Origin: CAWATG01 sp963785035
Lineage (GTDB): Bacteria; Actinomycetota; Acidimicrobiia; IMCC26256; CAWATG01
DNA: 64,000 nucleotides
Reading direction: 5' to 3'
Assembly (NCBI GenBank): GCA_963785035.1
Contig: CAWATG010000015.1
Coordinates: forward strand, 1 to 64,000
The notes beneath the pieces are model-generated. The model was not told the origin of the DNA. It did not search any database and saw nothing but the letters and a program-made list of their open reading frames with translations. Position numbers and translations under genes: made by a program. Shown in pieces: positions 7,899-16,605 of this stretch (positions are counted from its first letter, which is position 1; every line of letters begins with the position of its first letter).

Positions 7899-8699
7899 AT
7901 GACCGTCGAGACCCCCACCCCGGCGCGCCGAGCGCGCTTCCGGATCGCCGCTGTGCTGGTGTGCCTGTCCGTGTTCGCTGCAGCGTGCGGCGACGACGAC
8001 GACGCTGCATCCCCCGACAAAAAGCCTGACAGTGAACTGGCGACGTTCTGTAAGGCGGTCCTCAAGGTCGAAGAAGCCGGGCGAGCCGACTCCGGTGAGG
8101 AAGGCGACGTCGCCGCTGCCAAGGCCTTCGCCGCCGCGATCGTCGTCGAGGTCGAACGCATGCTTGCCGTCACACCGGCATCGGTACGCTCCGATGTGGA
8201 GACGATGCTCGCGACCGCTGAAGGCGTCGCCAATGACGGCGACGGCAGTGAGTTCGAGAGCCCCGACTTCACCGAAGCGCAGACGAACTGGCACAAAGCC
8301 GGCGTCGAATCATGCGGTTGGAACATCGAGAAGGTCAGCCTTACCGAATACCACTTCGACGGCATCCCCGACACCTTGCCCGCCGGTGTTACGAGCTTCG
8401 AGCTCACCAACGACGGATCTGAGATCCACCTGCTGTCTGTCCTGCGCCGCGACGACGGCGTGGACACTGACTTCGCCGAGCTTCTCGCTCAGTCCGACGA
8501 GACAGGTCTTGCCGACATGACCGAAGTCGGTGTCGGCTTCGTCGCCCCGGGACAGTCCAGCTTTGCTCTTGCTGAACTCACACCCGGCGACTACGTCGTC
8601 ATCTGCCCCATCCCCGTCGGAGCTGGCGACGGGCCCCCTGCACCGGACGCCCGCACCCATTACGAGGAAGGCATGCAGCACCAATTCACGGTCGGTTGA
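7899..8699 (+). CDS. Secreted lipoprotein with a cupredoxin-like C-terminal domain
   Basis: The ATG at 7899 has AGGAG 6 bases upstream. Basic N-terminus, hydrophobic core and FAAACGDDDDA give a lipoprotein signal with Cys30 as the lipidated residue, followed by an acidic linker. Residues about 45-140 form a helical part; the C-terminal 110 residues (FELTNDGSEIHLLSVLRRDDG, FALAELTPGDYVVICPIPVG) resemble the blue-copper-like domain of many actinobacterial lipoproteins. The product is 266 residues, anchored outside the membrane. Function unknown. Confidence 0.75.
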   Translation: MTVETPTPARRARFRIAAVLVCLSVFAAACGDDDDAASPDKKPDSELATFCKAVLKVEEAGRADSGEEGDVAAAKAFAAAIVVEVERMLAVTPASVRSDVETMLATAEGVANDGDGSEFESPDFTEAQTNWHKAGVESCGWNIEKVSLTEYHFDGIPDTLPAGVTSFELTNDGSEIHLLSVLRRDDGVDTDFAELLAQSDETGLADMTEVGVGFVAPGQSSFALAELTPGDYVVICPIPVGAGDGPPAPDARTHYEEGMQHQFTVG

Positions 8700-8833
8700 C
8701 CCGACCGGAGGTGGCTGTTCCACGAGGAGCTGACGGGGAGACCTTCGCGGCTTTGGTCGTTCAGTGCGCTGGCTGAAAGGGCCGTCGGCGCTCGGCGCCG
8801 CCGTGAGGACGGTGGCAACCAGGGACCTGCCGA

Positions 8834-8862
8834 TTGACAAACGATAAACCCACATCGATAAT
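8834..8862 (+). promoter_or_regulatory. Near-consensus promoter with palindrome over the -10; leaderless start
   Basis: TTGACA (8834-8839), a 17-base spacer and GATAAT (8857-8862) form a near-perfect sigma-70-type promoter. The ATG of the DUF2975 gene lies at 8869, where transcription should begin, so the mRNA is probably leaderless. ATCGAT-A-ATCGAT (8854-8866) overlaps the -10 and may be the operator of the HTH regulator at 9380. Confidence 0.7.
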
Positions 8863-8868
8863 CGATAC

Positions 8869-9369
8869 ATGCATCTGGCTCGCCTTCGGCAATCGGGACG
8901 GCCATCTACGGTGCTACTCCGGGCGGTCACCGTGCTCGTCGGCGTGGTTGTCCTCGCCGGCCTGCTGTTCGAGCCGCACGTCGAGGGCAGGAACACGAAC
9001 GCCACGCTGGTGGAAATCTATTTCCACGACCCGTTCCTCTGGTTCGTGTACGTGGGCTCGATCCCGTTCTTCATGGCTCTGTTCCAGGGGTTCAAGCTGC
9101 TCGGCTTCATCGGGACGGGGGAGAGCGCGTTCTCGGTTCATTCGCTCAGGGCGTCACGTCTCATCCGGGACTGCGCACGTGTGACGATCGGCTTCGTCGT
9201 TGTTGGGGTCGTCATCCTCCTGTTCGTCGGCGATGAGCCTCCTGTCGCGCTGTTTCTGGGGCTCGTCCCAACCGTTGTCCTTCTGACTATCGCTTCGTCA
9301 GCGTCGTTGTTCGAGCGGCTGCTGCAACGTGCCGTCGAACTGCAGTCCGAGAACGACCTGACGGTGTGA
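8869..9369 (+). CDS. DUF2975 membrane protein
   Basis: This 166-residue protein has four predicted membrane segments (about 17-36, 55-75, 99-121, 125-145), in the pattern of DUF2975 proteins (FLWFVYVGSIPFFMALFQGFKL is typical). The family almost always sits next to a small YozG-like HTH regulator, as it does here 10 bases downstream. Function unknown. Start choice is supported by the promoter spacing. Confidence 0.85.
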   Translation: MHLARLRQSGRPSTVLLRAVTVLVGVVVLAGLLFEPHVEGRNTNATLVEIYFHDPFLWFVYVGSIPFFMALFQGFKLLGFIGTGESAFSVHSLRASRLIRDCARVTIGFVVVGVVILLFVGDEPPVALFLGLVPTVVLLTIASSASLFERLLQRAVELQSENDLTV

Positions 9370-9379
9370 GCTGGACCCA

Positions 9380-9640
9380 ATGGCGATAGCTGTGAACCTC
9401 GACGTCATGCTCGCGAGACGGAAGATGAGCGTCACCGAACTCGCCGAGCGGGTCGGTATCACGGTGGCGAACATTTCCACACTCAAGAATGGACGGGCAC
9501 GCGTGATTCGGTTCTCGACACTCGACGCGATCTGCGCCGCGCTGGACTGCCAGCCGGGCGACGTGCTGGAGTACAGGGCAGAGGCGGACCTCGGCGATGC
9601 GACTGAAGCGCTCGTGCTGAATCCGGACTCCATGCGCTGA
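9380..9640 (+). CDS. YozG-like XRE-family regulator paired with DUF2975
   Basis: This 86-residue Cro/C1-type protein starts MAIAVNLDVMLARRKMSVTELAERVGITVANISTLKNG; the HTH spans about residues 16-37, with the RFSTLDAICAALDCQPGDVLEY end typical of HTH_26/YozG proteins. It follows the DUF2975 gene by 10 bases in one transcript and is the likely regulator of that operon. Confidence 0.88.
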   Translation: MAIAVNLDVMLARRKMSVTELAERVGITVANISTLKNGRARVIRFSTLDAICAALDCQPGDVLEYRAEADLGDATEALVLNPDSMR

Positions 9641-9987
9641 GCGGTACTTCTCCACCTCGAGAGACGCACGGCGCTGCCTTCTGATAAGAAGGTCGACAGG
9701 TTGTGGAGGAACGTTCGAGAGGACGTCCCGGAAAGCGATCAGTCACCAGGCGACCGTACCGGAGCAACTGCTCCGCTTGCTCGCTTGGTTGACGGAGCGA
9801 GCGGCCCATCGCCGGGTCGCGCGGAGAAGGGAGCACGCCGTGCAGCTCTCTATGGTCGACACGTCGCAGGTCGCTTCCGGCCGCACGGCGAACGTGGCGC
9901 TGGAGGCGACGCCACAGCTCGCCCGGGCGTTCGAGTGCGCGACCTCCACGGCCGAGCCTTATGGCGTCGAGCAGTACACCGCAGTAG
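9641..9987. other. Intergenic before the CFA-synthase-like gene
   Basis: Plus-strand frames here read as weakly protein-like (9777-10001, with LAWLTERAAHRRVARRREHA) but have no start signal or family. I see no hairpin or clear promoter. It may include a lost N-terminal part of the next gene. Confidence 0.35.
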
Positions 9988-11352
9988 ATGGGAGACGATC
10001 GTGACCATCGCCCAACGAGACCCGCACCAAAGCCCAACCCGATCGGACCGCCCAGCTGCTCCGCCGGGCCGTCGCCATTGGCCGATGGGCCGGATCGCCC
10101 TGTCGCGGCGGTCATCGAACCGATGCTCGCGGCGTTCACGGGAGCCCTTCCCGTGCGGGTGGAGCTGTGGGACGGCAGTGGGTGCGGGCCCGCCGACAGC
10201 GCCGGGACCTTGCGGGTACGCACGGCGGACGCGGTTCGCCGGATCTTGTGGGCGCCCGGTGAGCTGGGTGTCGCTCGAGCCTTCGTCGCCGGCGACCTGG
10301 ACTTTGACGGCGATCTGATCGAGTTGCTCGCGGCGCTTCGCCCCGCCGGCCGCCGACTCCCTCATGATCCGCGGGCTCTGCCCGCCGTGCTCCGCGCAGC
10401 GCGCGAACTGAACGTGGTCGGCCGTCCGATCCCGCCACCCGCGGAAGAGGCAAGGCCGAGCCTGTGGCACCACACCAAGGGCCGTGACGCCGCCGCGATC
10501 AGCCATCACTACGACGTCGGCAACGACTTCTACCGGTTGCTCCTCGGCGAAGCAATGACCTACTCGTGTGGCCGTTTCACTGAGCCCGACACCACGCTCG
10601 AGGAAGCGCAGTCGGCGAAGCACGAGCTGATCTGCCGCAAGCTCGGACTCCACGAGCGACCCGGCATGCGGCTCCTCGACGTCGGATGTGGCTGGGGATC
10701 GATGGCTATGCACGCCGCAGCCCATCACGACGCCCAGGTCGTAGGAATCACACTCAGCCGGGAACAAGCAGCGGACGCCCGCGAACGCGTCAAGGCGGCC
10801 GGGCTCGGCGACGCGGTGGAGATCCGGCTCCAGGACTATCGGGACCTGCCGCACGAGCAGTTCGATGCCATCTCCTCGATCGGCATGTTCGAGCACGTCG
10901 GCAAGCGCCGCATGGCTGAGTACTTCTCCACCCTGCACCGGTTGCTTCGGCCCGGCGGGCGGCTTCTCAACCACGCCATCTCCTCCGTCGGCGGCTCCAA
11001 GCTCAGTACCCGCAGCTTCGTCTACCGCTACGTGTTCCCCGACGGCGAGCTCATCGACGTCGGCGACGTCGCCCTCGCCATGGAACACGCCGGCTTCGAG
11101 GTACGCGACGTCGAGTCGCTCCGAGAGCACTACGTCCAGACCCTGCGCCACTGGGTCGCCAACCTGCAGGACCAATGGTCGCGGGCGGTCGAACTCGTCG
11201 GCGAGGGACGGGCACGTGTCTGGCTGCTCTACATGGCGGCCTCCGCTGTCGGGTTCGAAGACGGCGGGCTCAGCATCCACCAGGTACTCGGCGTCGTTCC
11301 CGACAGCGATGGCACGAGCGGCATGCCTCGCACGCGCCGAGCCTGGAACTGA
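9988..11352 (+). CDS. Cyclopropane-fatty-acyl-phospholipid synthase family methyltransferase
   Basis: This protein of about 454 residues matches CFA-synthase relatives. It has an N-terminal domain (LWAPGELGVARAFVAGDLDFDGDL), AISHHYDVGNDFYRLLLGEAMTYSCGRF, the SAM-binding LLDVGCGWGSMAMHAA (about 230), SSIGMFEHVG and the C-terminal LREHYVQTLRHWVANL. Such enzymes transfer a methylene or methyl group from SAM to unsaturated acyl chains of membrane phospholipids. The first 40 residues are not conserved and no strong ribosome site is visible, so the start is uncertain. Confidence 0.85.
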   Translation: MGDDRDHRPTRPAPKPNPIGPPSCSAGPSPLADGPDRPVAAVIEPMLAAFTGALPVRVELWDGSGCGPADSAGTLRVRTADAVRRILWAPGELGVARAFVAGDLDFDGDLIELLAALRPAGRRLPHDPRALPAVLRAARELNVVGRPIPPPAEEARPSLWHHTKGRDAAAISHHYDVGNDFYRLLLGEAMTYSCGRFTEPDTTLEEAQSAKHELICRKLGLHERPGMRLLDVGCGWGSMAMHAAAHHDAQVVGITLSREQAADARERVKAAGLGDAVEIRLQDYRDLPHEQFDAISSIGMFEHVGKRRMAEYFSTLHRLLRPGGRLLNHAISSVGGSKLSTRSFVYRYVFPDGELIDVGDVALAMEHAGFEVRDVESLREHYVQTLRHWVANLQDQWSRAVELVGEGRARVWLLYMAASAVGFEDGGLSIHQVLGVVPDSDGTSGMPRTRRAWN

Positions 11353-11459
11353 CATCCGCTCCGGAATGCGAGCCACCACTTGAGCGCGGGCACACGATGA
11401 ACCAACCCGCGACCGATCGCGAACGCCGATCACGAGATGTTCAACACCGTGTTAGGTCT

Positions 11460-11849
11460 TCATCCGGTGAACGCTGCTCGGTGGTCGAATTCGTTGCGGG
11501 CATGATCGATGAGCGGGCGATTGTGTTCGGCCCACGTCACGAGATTGGTGATGGTGTCCGAGAGACTCTCGCCGAGTTCGGTGAGGGCGTAGTCGACACG
11601 GGGTGGAACGACGGCATACACCGTGCGGGAGACGAGGCCGTCTCGTTCGAGGCCGCGCAGGGTGACGGTGAGCATGCGTTGACTGATGCCGTCGATGGCG
11701 TTCTTCAGTTCGGTGAATCGTCGGGTGCGGCCCGCAAGCAGGTGCAGCACCAGAACGGACCACTTGTCGCCGATACGGTTCAGGACATCGCGGACCGGGC
11801 AGTCGTCGGGTGCGAGTCTGGTGCTGTCGAGCGCCGGTGGTTGCGTCAT
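11460..11849 (-). CDS. HxlR-family transcriptional regulator
   Basis: This 129-residue winged-helix protein has the HxlR signature CPVRDVLNRIGDKWSVLVLHLL followed by RRFTELKNAIDGISQRMLT and LRGLERDGLVSRTVY. HxlR proteins respond to redox or small electrophiles. It is divergent from the isomerase-like gene at 12081, with a perfect palindrome between them. GGAGG precedes its ATG. Confidence 0.9.
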   Translation of the reverse strand: MTQPPALDSTRLAPDDCPVRDVLNRIGDKWSVLVLHLLAGRTRRFTELKNAIDGISQRMLTVTLRGLERDGLVSRTVYAVVPPRVDYALTELGESLSDTITNLVTWAEHNRPLIDHARNEFDHRAAFTG

Positions 11850-11943
11850 GGTTCCTCCGGCGTTCCTGACGTATGTCGGAGTGCCTTCTTGCGCATACTT
11901 TTATGATGACTGAGGATGTGGTCAATTACAATAGGTAACTGGC

Positions 11944-11958
11944 CACACGAATCGTGTG
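11944..11958. promoter_or_regulatory. Candidate HxlR operator
   Basis: CACACG-AAT-CGTGTG is a perfect inverted repeat in the 231-base space between the divergent HxlR gene and the isomerase-like gene. Its position suits control of one or both promoters. HxlR binding is inferred. Confidence 0.55.
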
Positions 11959-12080
11959 AACCTGAAGATAGGGAACCATAATCGTGGCTCGATCGCCGAC
12001 AGGGGACTGTCGCTATGTCGCGGATCGAGGGGTAATCGTGTTCGTCGCCGGGAGAACAGAAGAAGGTTCGGAGGTTCAAT

Positions 12081-12869
12081 ATGGCTGAGCAGGGGCCCGC
12101 TCTCACGCAACTCGCGGAATCGGTCGAGCATTTGCGGGCGCTGCTCGAAACGGCTGACGACGCGACGCTCGATTCGCCATCGGCGTGCGCTGAATGGTCG
12201 GTCGCACAAGTAGCGGCCCATGTCGGAGCCGGAGCCGAAATCGCCATGGCCGGCCTCACCAATGGGGTGGCCGGCTCCGCGGAACCTGTTGCCCGCGAGG
12301 ACATGCAGGCGATCTGGGACATCTACGACGCGTTGGACGGCCGGGCCGTGGTGCAGCGAGCGATCGGCGCGGACCGTCTTCTGGTTGACGCGTTCGAGCG
12401 GCTGACCGATTCCCAGTTGGCCGAGGTGCGTGTCCCGTTCTTCACTGGGCCGTTACCGGTGGAGGCCTTCGCCGCCTTCCGCTTGTCGGAACACGCCGTG
12501 CACACCTGGGACATCGAGATTGCCCGCCAACCCGAAGCCGAGCTTGCTCCGTCGGTAGCGGCCACCATCCTCGACAGTGTCGTCATGGCGTTGTTCGGGC
12601 GGCTGGCCGTGCCGCTCAAGGGTGCAGCGTCGACGCTTGCCGTCCGACTCGTTGACAGTGGCCGAGAACTGACGATGCGCCTCGGCGAACCGGTGGGGCT
12701 CGCACCACGGTCCGTTGATGATGTCAGTGACGGTGCCATGACGACAACGACGGCTGCGTTTGTGCGGCTGATCTACGGGCGGAGTGGGCCCGGCCTCGCC
12801 TCATCGTCGATGGAACTCACGGGGCCGATCACGATGGAAGCTGTCCGAAGTGTGTTTCCCGGATTCTGA
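12081..12869 (+). CDS. Maleylpyruvate-isomerase-family mycothiol-dependent enzyme
   Basis: This 262-residue protein has the DinB-like four-helix N-terminal domain (SACAEWSVAQVAAHVGAGAEIA, about 34-55; LSEHAVHTWDIEIARQ, about 135-150) and an MDMPI C-terminal domain. The family uses mycothiol, the actinobacterial thiol, in isomerisation or detoxification; the metal-binding His of EHAVHTWD is present. It is divergent from HxlR and probably controlled by it. Substrate unknown. Confidence 0.82.
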   Translation: MAEQGPALTQLAESVEHLRALLETADDATLDSPSACAEWSVAQVAAHVGAGAEIAMAGLTNGVAGSAEPVAREDMQAIWDIYDALDGRAVVQRAIGADRLLVDAFERLTDSQLAEVRVPFFTGPLPVEAFAAFRLSEHAVHTWDIEIARQPEAELAPSVAATILDSVVMALFGRLAVPLKGAASTLAVRLVDSGRELTMRLGEPVGLAPRSVDDVSDGAMTTTTAAFVRLIYGRSGPGLASSSMELTGPITMEAVRSVFPGF

Positions 12870-12871
12870 GG

Positions 12872-13486
12872 CGACGCGATGACTGCTACTACGGTTTCCC
12901 GCCGCACACCTATGAGCTCAGCTATCCGGCTCCGGGGTCGCCCGAGCTTGCAGACCGGATCGCCGCACTGCTTGACGAGTCGGGGATTGCGCACCGGTCC
13001 GACGCCCAACGCGGCTTCGACCACGGCGTGTTCGTCCCGTTTCTGTTGATGTATCCGGACGCCGACATCCCGATCGTGCAACTTTCCCTGCGCAACGATC
13101 TCGACGCCGCATTCCACCTCGCCCTGGGTGAGGCGATCGCTCCATTGCGCAGCGAGGGCGTGCTCATCGTCGGCAGCGGACTGACGTACCACAACATGAA
13201 CGCGTTCGGTACCGCACAATCCGAACCGGACTCGGCGGCGTTCGACGAGTGGCTCACCGCCGCGTGCACGGCCGATCCGGAGCAGCGCCGACGCGAACTC
13301 ACCCACTGGGCCGACGCACCGGCAGCCCGGGCCGCGCATCCCCGCGAAGAACACCTGCTACCCCTGATGGTCGTCGCCGGTGCCGCGGCCGGCGAACCTG
13401 GCGCGGCCCTGTATCACGACCAGCCGATGGGGGCCCACATGTCCTGCTATGGGTTCGGCGAGAGCATCGCGGCGTTGTCTCGATGA
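12872..13486 (+). pseudogene. 5'-truncated DODA-type extradiol dioxygenase (LigB family)
   Basis: The frame reads YYGFPPHTYELSYPAPGSPELADRI, then PIVQLSLRNDLD, LIVGSGLTYHNM and HDQPMGAHMSCYGF. This is the LigB/4,5-DOPA dioxygenase family from about residue 70 to the end. The first 70 or so residues, including the SHG/SAHW metal-ligand region, are missing. The frame has no normal start near its beginning and abuts the stop of the upstream gene. It is very probably inactive. Its stop overlaps the next gene by ATGA. Confidence 0.75.
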
Positions 13487-14115
13487 GTGATTTCTCATTC
13501 CGGCTCGACGGACGGGGCCACCCTGAACGCCTACTGGTGCTCTTGCACGGGTATGGCGCAACGCAGCACGACCTTGCGCCGATCGCCCCTCATGTCGACC
13601 CCGATGGGCGCTTCTTCACGTTGAGCCCCCGAGGCCAGATCGACGTGGCCGGTGGCGGTGCCAGTTGGTACGACTTCGACGACGCATGGCGACCTGACGG
13701 CGCCTCCTTTGCATCGGCGCTCGATGGCCTGGATGGCCTGATCGGTTCGGCCTGCGCTCGACTGGGGATCGCGCGTAGCGAGGTGGTCGTCGGTGGATTC
13801 TCCCAGGGCGCTGGACTGGCTGCGTGGCTGGCCTACGCGACCCCGGAATCGTCACGACCCGCGGGATTCTGGTGCTGCGGCACCATTGTCGACGTCGACG
13901 GCCAGACGCTGGATCTGGCCGCGGCGAAAGGCACCAGAGCGCTCGTCCTGGCTGGACGCAATGACCCCAACGTGCCGTTGGAGCGCAGTCGAAACCAGGC
14001 AAGGAACCTCGAGCGCGCGGGGGCCGAGGTCGTCATGAGTGAACACGACGGAGGCCACGGTCTCAGCGCGGCGATGCTCGGTGATATGGCCGATTGGCTC
14101 GCCGAGTTTCCGTAG
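13483..14115 (+). CDS. Phospholipase/carboxylesterase-type alpha/beta hydrolase
   Basis: This 210-residue hydrolase shows VLLHGYGATQHDL (oxyanion hole, about 20-31), GGFSQGAGLAAW with nucleophile Ser107, GRNDPNVP with Asp161 and GGHGL with His192, a complete triad. It belongs to the YpfH/carboxylesterase group acting on short acyl esters. The ATG overlaps the stop of the truncated dioxygenase (ATGA, 13483-13486), so it was translationally coupled to it; a role next to an aromatic-ring-cleavage enzyme is plausible. Confidence 0.85.
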   Translation: MSDFSFRLDGRGHPERLLVLLHGYGATQHDLAPIAPHVDPDGRFFTLSPRGQIDVAGGGASWYDFDDAWRPDGASFASALDGLDGLIGSACARLGIARSEVVVGGFSQGAGLAAWLAYATPESSRPAGFWCCGTIVDVDGQTLDLAAAKGTRALVLAGRNDPNVPLERSRNQARNLERAGAEVVMSEHDGGHGLSAAMLGDMADWLAEFP

Positions 14116-14167
14116 CGCACCCACTGGCCTGCCCGATGGCGGCTGATGATTGCTACGACGATGGACT

Positions 14168-14604
14168 TCATGGAGGAGCAGACGCGCGCCAAGGAACGTC
14201 AAGAACGAGTGCGCGCACGGCGCCGGTGTTACGACGACGGCTCCTTCGGTTCTCCCGGTGCTGCTGATACGGGGTGACAGAGACCCGACCCATGACCAGC
14301 TCCGCGGTCACCGCAGCGAAGAGGCCTGGCACGATGAAGCCGGGTCGGCCGGTTGCCTCGGCGACGCACGCCGGCCGAGGTAACGCAACGCGAGACCGCC
14401 GACCGCAAGGCCGACCGAGGGAAGACCGGCGGCTAGCCACAAGGGGACCCGCATCGTCCGATCCAGCAGCGCGTGAACCCCGCGGTCGAATCCGGCGACG
14501 CCTAAACCCGTCGCCGCGCCGACGATTGCGGCAAGGAGGAGCACCTCGCGCGACCGGCGCCCGAGACCCCGCAGCCGTTCGGTGTACTGATCGTGGCGTG
14601 CCAT
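14168..14604 (-). pseudogene. ClC chloride-channel gene with internal deletion
   Basis: From the ATG at 14604 the frame gives the N-terminus of a ClC protein (VLLLAAIVGAATGLGVAGFDRGV, LPSVGLAVGGLALRYLGRR) to about 14368. From exactly that point another minus-strand frame continues with the C-terminal end of the same family (CVAEATGRPGFIVPGLFAAV, ELVMGRVSVTPYQ). Roughly 300 residues with the selectivity filter are absent. The clean junction indicates one deletion plus frame change. Confidence 0.7.
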
Positions 14605-14650
14605 GTCGTGAGGCTAGTTGGTGGACAACAATGATTGCTATGCTGCAAGT

Positions 14651-15139
14651 ATGTCCAAAAGCATTGCCAGCGACTCGGCACTCGAAACGAGTGTCGAATC
14701 CGTCTTGCGGGCCTCACGTGCTCTTGTCGGCGTCGCTGCTCGTTCGCTCGCAGTCCTGCCCGACGACTTGACATTGCCGCAGTTCCGAGCATTGGTGTTC
14801 ATCGCACAGCGCGGCCCGACGTCCTCCAGCGCCTTGGCCGATGCCCTCGACGTACACCCATCGTCGATCACGCGACTGGTTGATCGGCTGGTTACGAAAC
14901 GACTCGTCGCGCGACACGCGAGCCCGATCGATCGACGCGAGATTCACCTCTCACTCACCGCCACTGGCCGCAGCGTGGTCGAGCGCGTGACGAGAGCTCG
15001 ACGGCGCGATCTCACGTCGATTCTCAAGCACCTCTCCCCAGGTGACCGTGCTGCGATCGCGCACGCGCTCGATGTGTTTGCCGTCGCCGCCGGAGAGGGC
15101 GCCACGGAGTCCTGGTCACTGGGATGGGCCTTACCGTGA
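14651..15139 (+). CDS. MarR-family transcriptional regulator
   Basis: This 162-residue winged-helix protein shows LTLPQFRALVFIAQRGPTSSSALADALDVHPSSITRLVDRLV (HTH and recognition helix) and the wing RHASPIDRREIHLSLTATGR. It is upstream of superoxide dismutase on the same strand, 76 bases apart, so a role in oxidative or antibiotic stress is plausible. I prefer ATG 14651; TATGCT at 14639-14644 could be a -10 for a leaderless start. Confidence 0.87.
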   Translation: MSKSIASDSALETSVESVLRASRALVGVAARSLAVLPDDLTLPQFRALVFIAQRGPTSSSALADALDVHPSSITRLVDRLVTKRLVARHASPIDRREIHLSLTATGRSVVERVTRARRRDLTSILKHLSPGDRAAIAHALDVFAVAAGEGATESWSLGWALP

Positions 15140-15215
15140 GGTTCTGCAAAGTCGAAGGAGTATCCGCACCATTGGTTCTTCGCGAGTGCGTCATCAAAAG
15201 AAAGGACTACCGCTT

Positions 15216-15818
15216 ATGACTTCCTATGAGCTCCCTGATCTCAAGTACGACTACGGCGCTCTCGAACCGCATGTGGCGGGTCGGATAATGCAGCTGCACC
15301 ACTCGAAGCATCACGCCGCTTACGTCAAGGGTCTGAACAGTGCGCTCGAACGACTCGCGGAAGCCCGGTCAGCCCGCGACTTCGCAGCGATCGTCGGCCT
15401 CGAGAAGACCCTCGCGTTCAACCTGTCCGGTCATCTGTTGCACAGCATCTTCTGGACGAACCTGTCGCCACATGGCGGCGGTACGCCTGGCGGGCCGCTT
15501 GGGTCGGCGATCGACGAGGCGTTCGGATCCTTCGACGCGGCACGTGCGCAATTGACCGCTGTGGCGGAGAGCGTGCAGGGCTCAGGCTGGGCGATTCTCG
15601 GCTACGAGCCAAACGGTCGTCGCCTGCTGATCCAACAGGTCTACGACCATCACGCCAACGTCGGACAGGGCGTGGCCCCACTCTTGGTCATGGACGTCTG
15701 GGAGCACGCGTACTACCTCCAGTACGAGAACCGGCGTGGCGAGTACATCGACGCGCTGTGGAACGTCATCGACTGGGAGGACATCAATCGTCGATACGGA
15801 GCAGTCTCCCTCAGCTGA
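15216..15818 (+). CDS. sodA: Superoxide dismutase (Mn/Fe family)
   Basis: This 200-residue Fe/Mn superoxide dismutase converts superoxide to H2O2 and O2. The four metal ligands are His28 (QLHHSKHH), His76 (LLHSIFW), Asp160 and His164 (DVWEHAYY). The length matches the family. Start ATG 15216 follows AAAGGA. There is no signal peptide, so it is cytosolic. The metal (Mn, Fe or cambialistic) cannot be fixed from motifs alone; QGSGWAILGY is compatible with either. Confidence 0.95.
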   Translation: MTSYELPDLKYDYGALEPHVAGRIMQLHHSKHHAAYVKGLNSALERLAEARSARDFAAIVGLEKTLAFNLSGHLLHSIFWTNLSPHGGGTPGGPLGSAIDEAFGSFDAARAQLTAVAESVQGSGWAILGYEPNGRRLLIQQVYDHHANVGQGVAPLLVMDVWEHAYYLQYENRRGEYIDALWNVIDWEDINRRYGAVSLS

Positions 15819-16032
15819 TTCGGCTGCAAGCAGCGCGGACCATGTCGCGCGGTCGCCGAAGAGACGTTCAGCCGTCATGCCGCGCGACTCGCTCGCGTCG
15901 ATCTCATGCTGTCGGAAATGTCGGGTGTCGAGGGGTGTTGCAAGATTCGTTGTGTACGGCGTCGCAGATGGCGAGAAGATGTTCCTCAAGCGCTCCTGAT
16001 TCCAATCCGAGCGGTCCGCACCCGCAGGAGGC
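15819..16032. other. Intergenic between convergent sod and AhpD-like genes
   Basis: The 214 bases between the convergent genes hold no gene that I can support and no clear terminator hairpin. Confidence 0.4.
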
Positions 16033-16392
16033 TCACGATGGGGGTTCGGGAGTGAACTCGCAGAAGGCCGCGTAGGCGCGCGGGCCGTAGATGGTGGCTG
16101 GACCGCCATTCATGAGCATGGCGACGCCGATGGCTTCGGCGGCCTCCTGGCGATTCGCGCCAGCTTTGGCGGCACCTTCGGCGTGTGCGGCGATGCACCC
16201 GTCGCAATGTTGGGTGATGGCAATCGCGAATGCGATCAGTTCTTTGGTCTTCCTGTCGAGAGCACCGGCAGCGAAGGCAGCATGGTGGAAGTCGCCGAAG
16301 CCTTTGTAGATGTCGGGGATTGCGTGGCGCAGCTCACGCTGCAGCGGCCGAAGCTCGTCTAGGACGACCTTGCCGTGACCGTGTTCGCTCAT
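16033..16392 (-). CDS. AhpD-like carboxymuconolactone decarboxylase family protein
   Basis: This 119-residue protein has the CMD fold signature AFAIAITQHCDGCIAAHAEGA with the redox pair Cys63/Cys66 and His70, as in AhpD-type peroxidase proteins. Thus it could serve as a thiol-dependent peroxidase or reductant. Start chosen at ATG 16392; upstream in-frame codons are not conserved. It is divergent from DUF302/MMPL, and close to SOD. Confidence 0.85.
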   Translation of the reverse strand: MSEHGHGKVVLDELRPLQRELRHAIPDIYKGFGDFHHAAFAAGALDRKTKELIAFAIAITQHCDGCIAAHAEGAAKAGANRQEAAEAIGVAMLMNGGPATIYGPRAYAAFCEFTPEPPS

Positions 16393-16540
16393 GTTCCTGT
16401 CTCTCTTCTCGGCGGAGGCTCTGGGTGGTTGGCGCTGATCTGACATATCGGGGCGGGTGTTGAGCATGGAACCCTGCAGCTATCGGAAGACAGAGTCGTA
16501 GGTCACCTTTCTTTCGTCGAGCGATTGTACCGACACGGAA

Positions 16541-16558
16541 TATACCCATGGGGGTATA
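16541..16558. promoter_or_regulatory. CsoR/CstR-type palindrome upstream of DUF302-MMPL
   Basis: TATACCC-ATGG-GGGTATA is a perfect inverted repeat 48 bases before the DUF302 start. It has the same TACCC(C)..(G)GGGTA core as the palindrome at 35221-35234 in front of the CstR-like gene. CsoR/CstR-family repressors bind such sequences, so this pair may be under the same regulator. Confidence 0.6.
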
Positions 16559-16605
16559 CGTTGTGGGGTGAAAGGCCAGATCCAGGCCTGCGAACGAAGG
16601 GACAC

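Noticed and set aside
9850..11433. 527-codon minus-strand frame
   Set aside because: Antisense to the CFA-synthase-like gene, whose own motifs are unequivocal.
11353..11459. Possible gene between CFA-like and HxlR genes
   Set aside because: Short space, no start signal or homology; convergent gene ends only.
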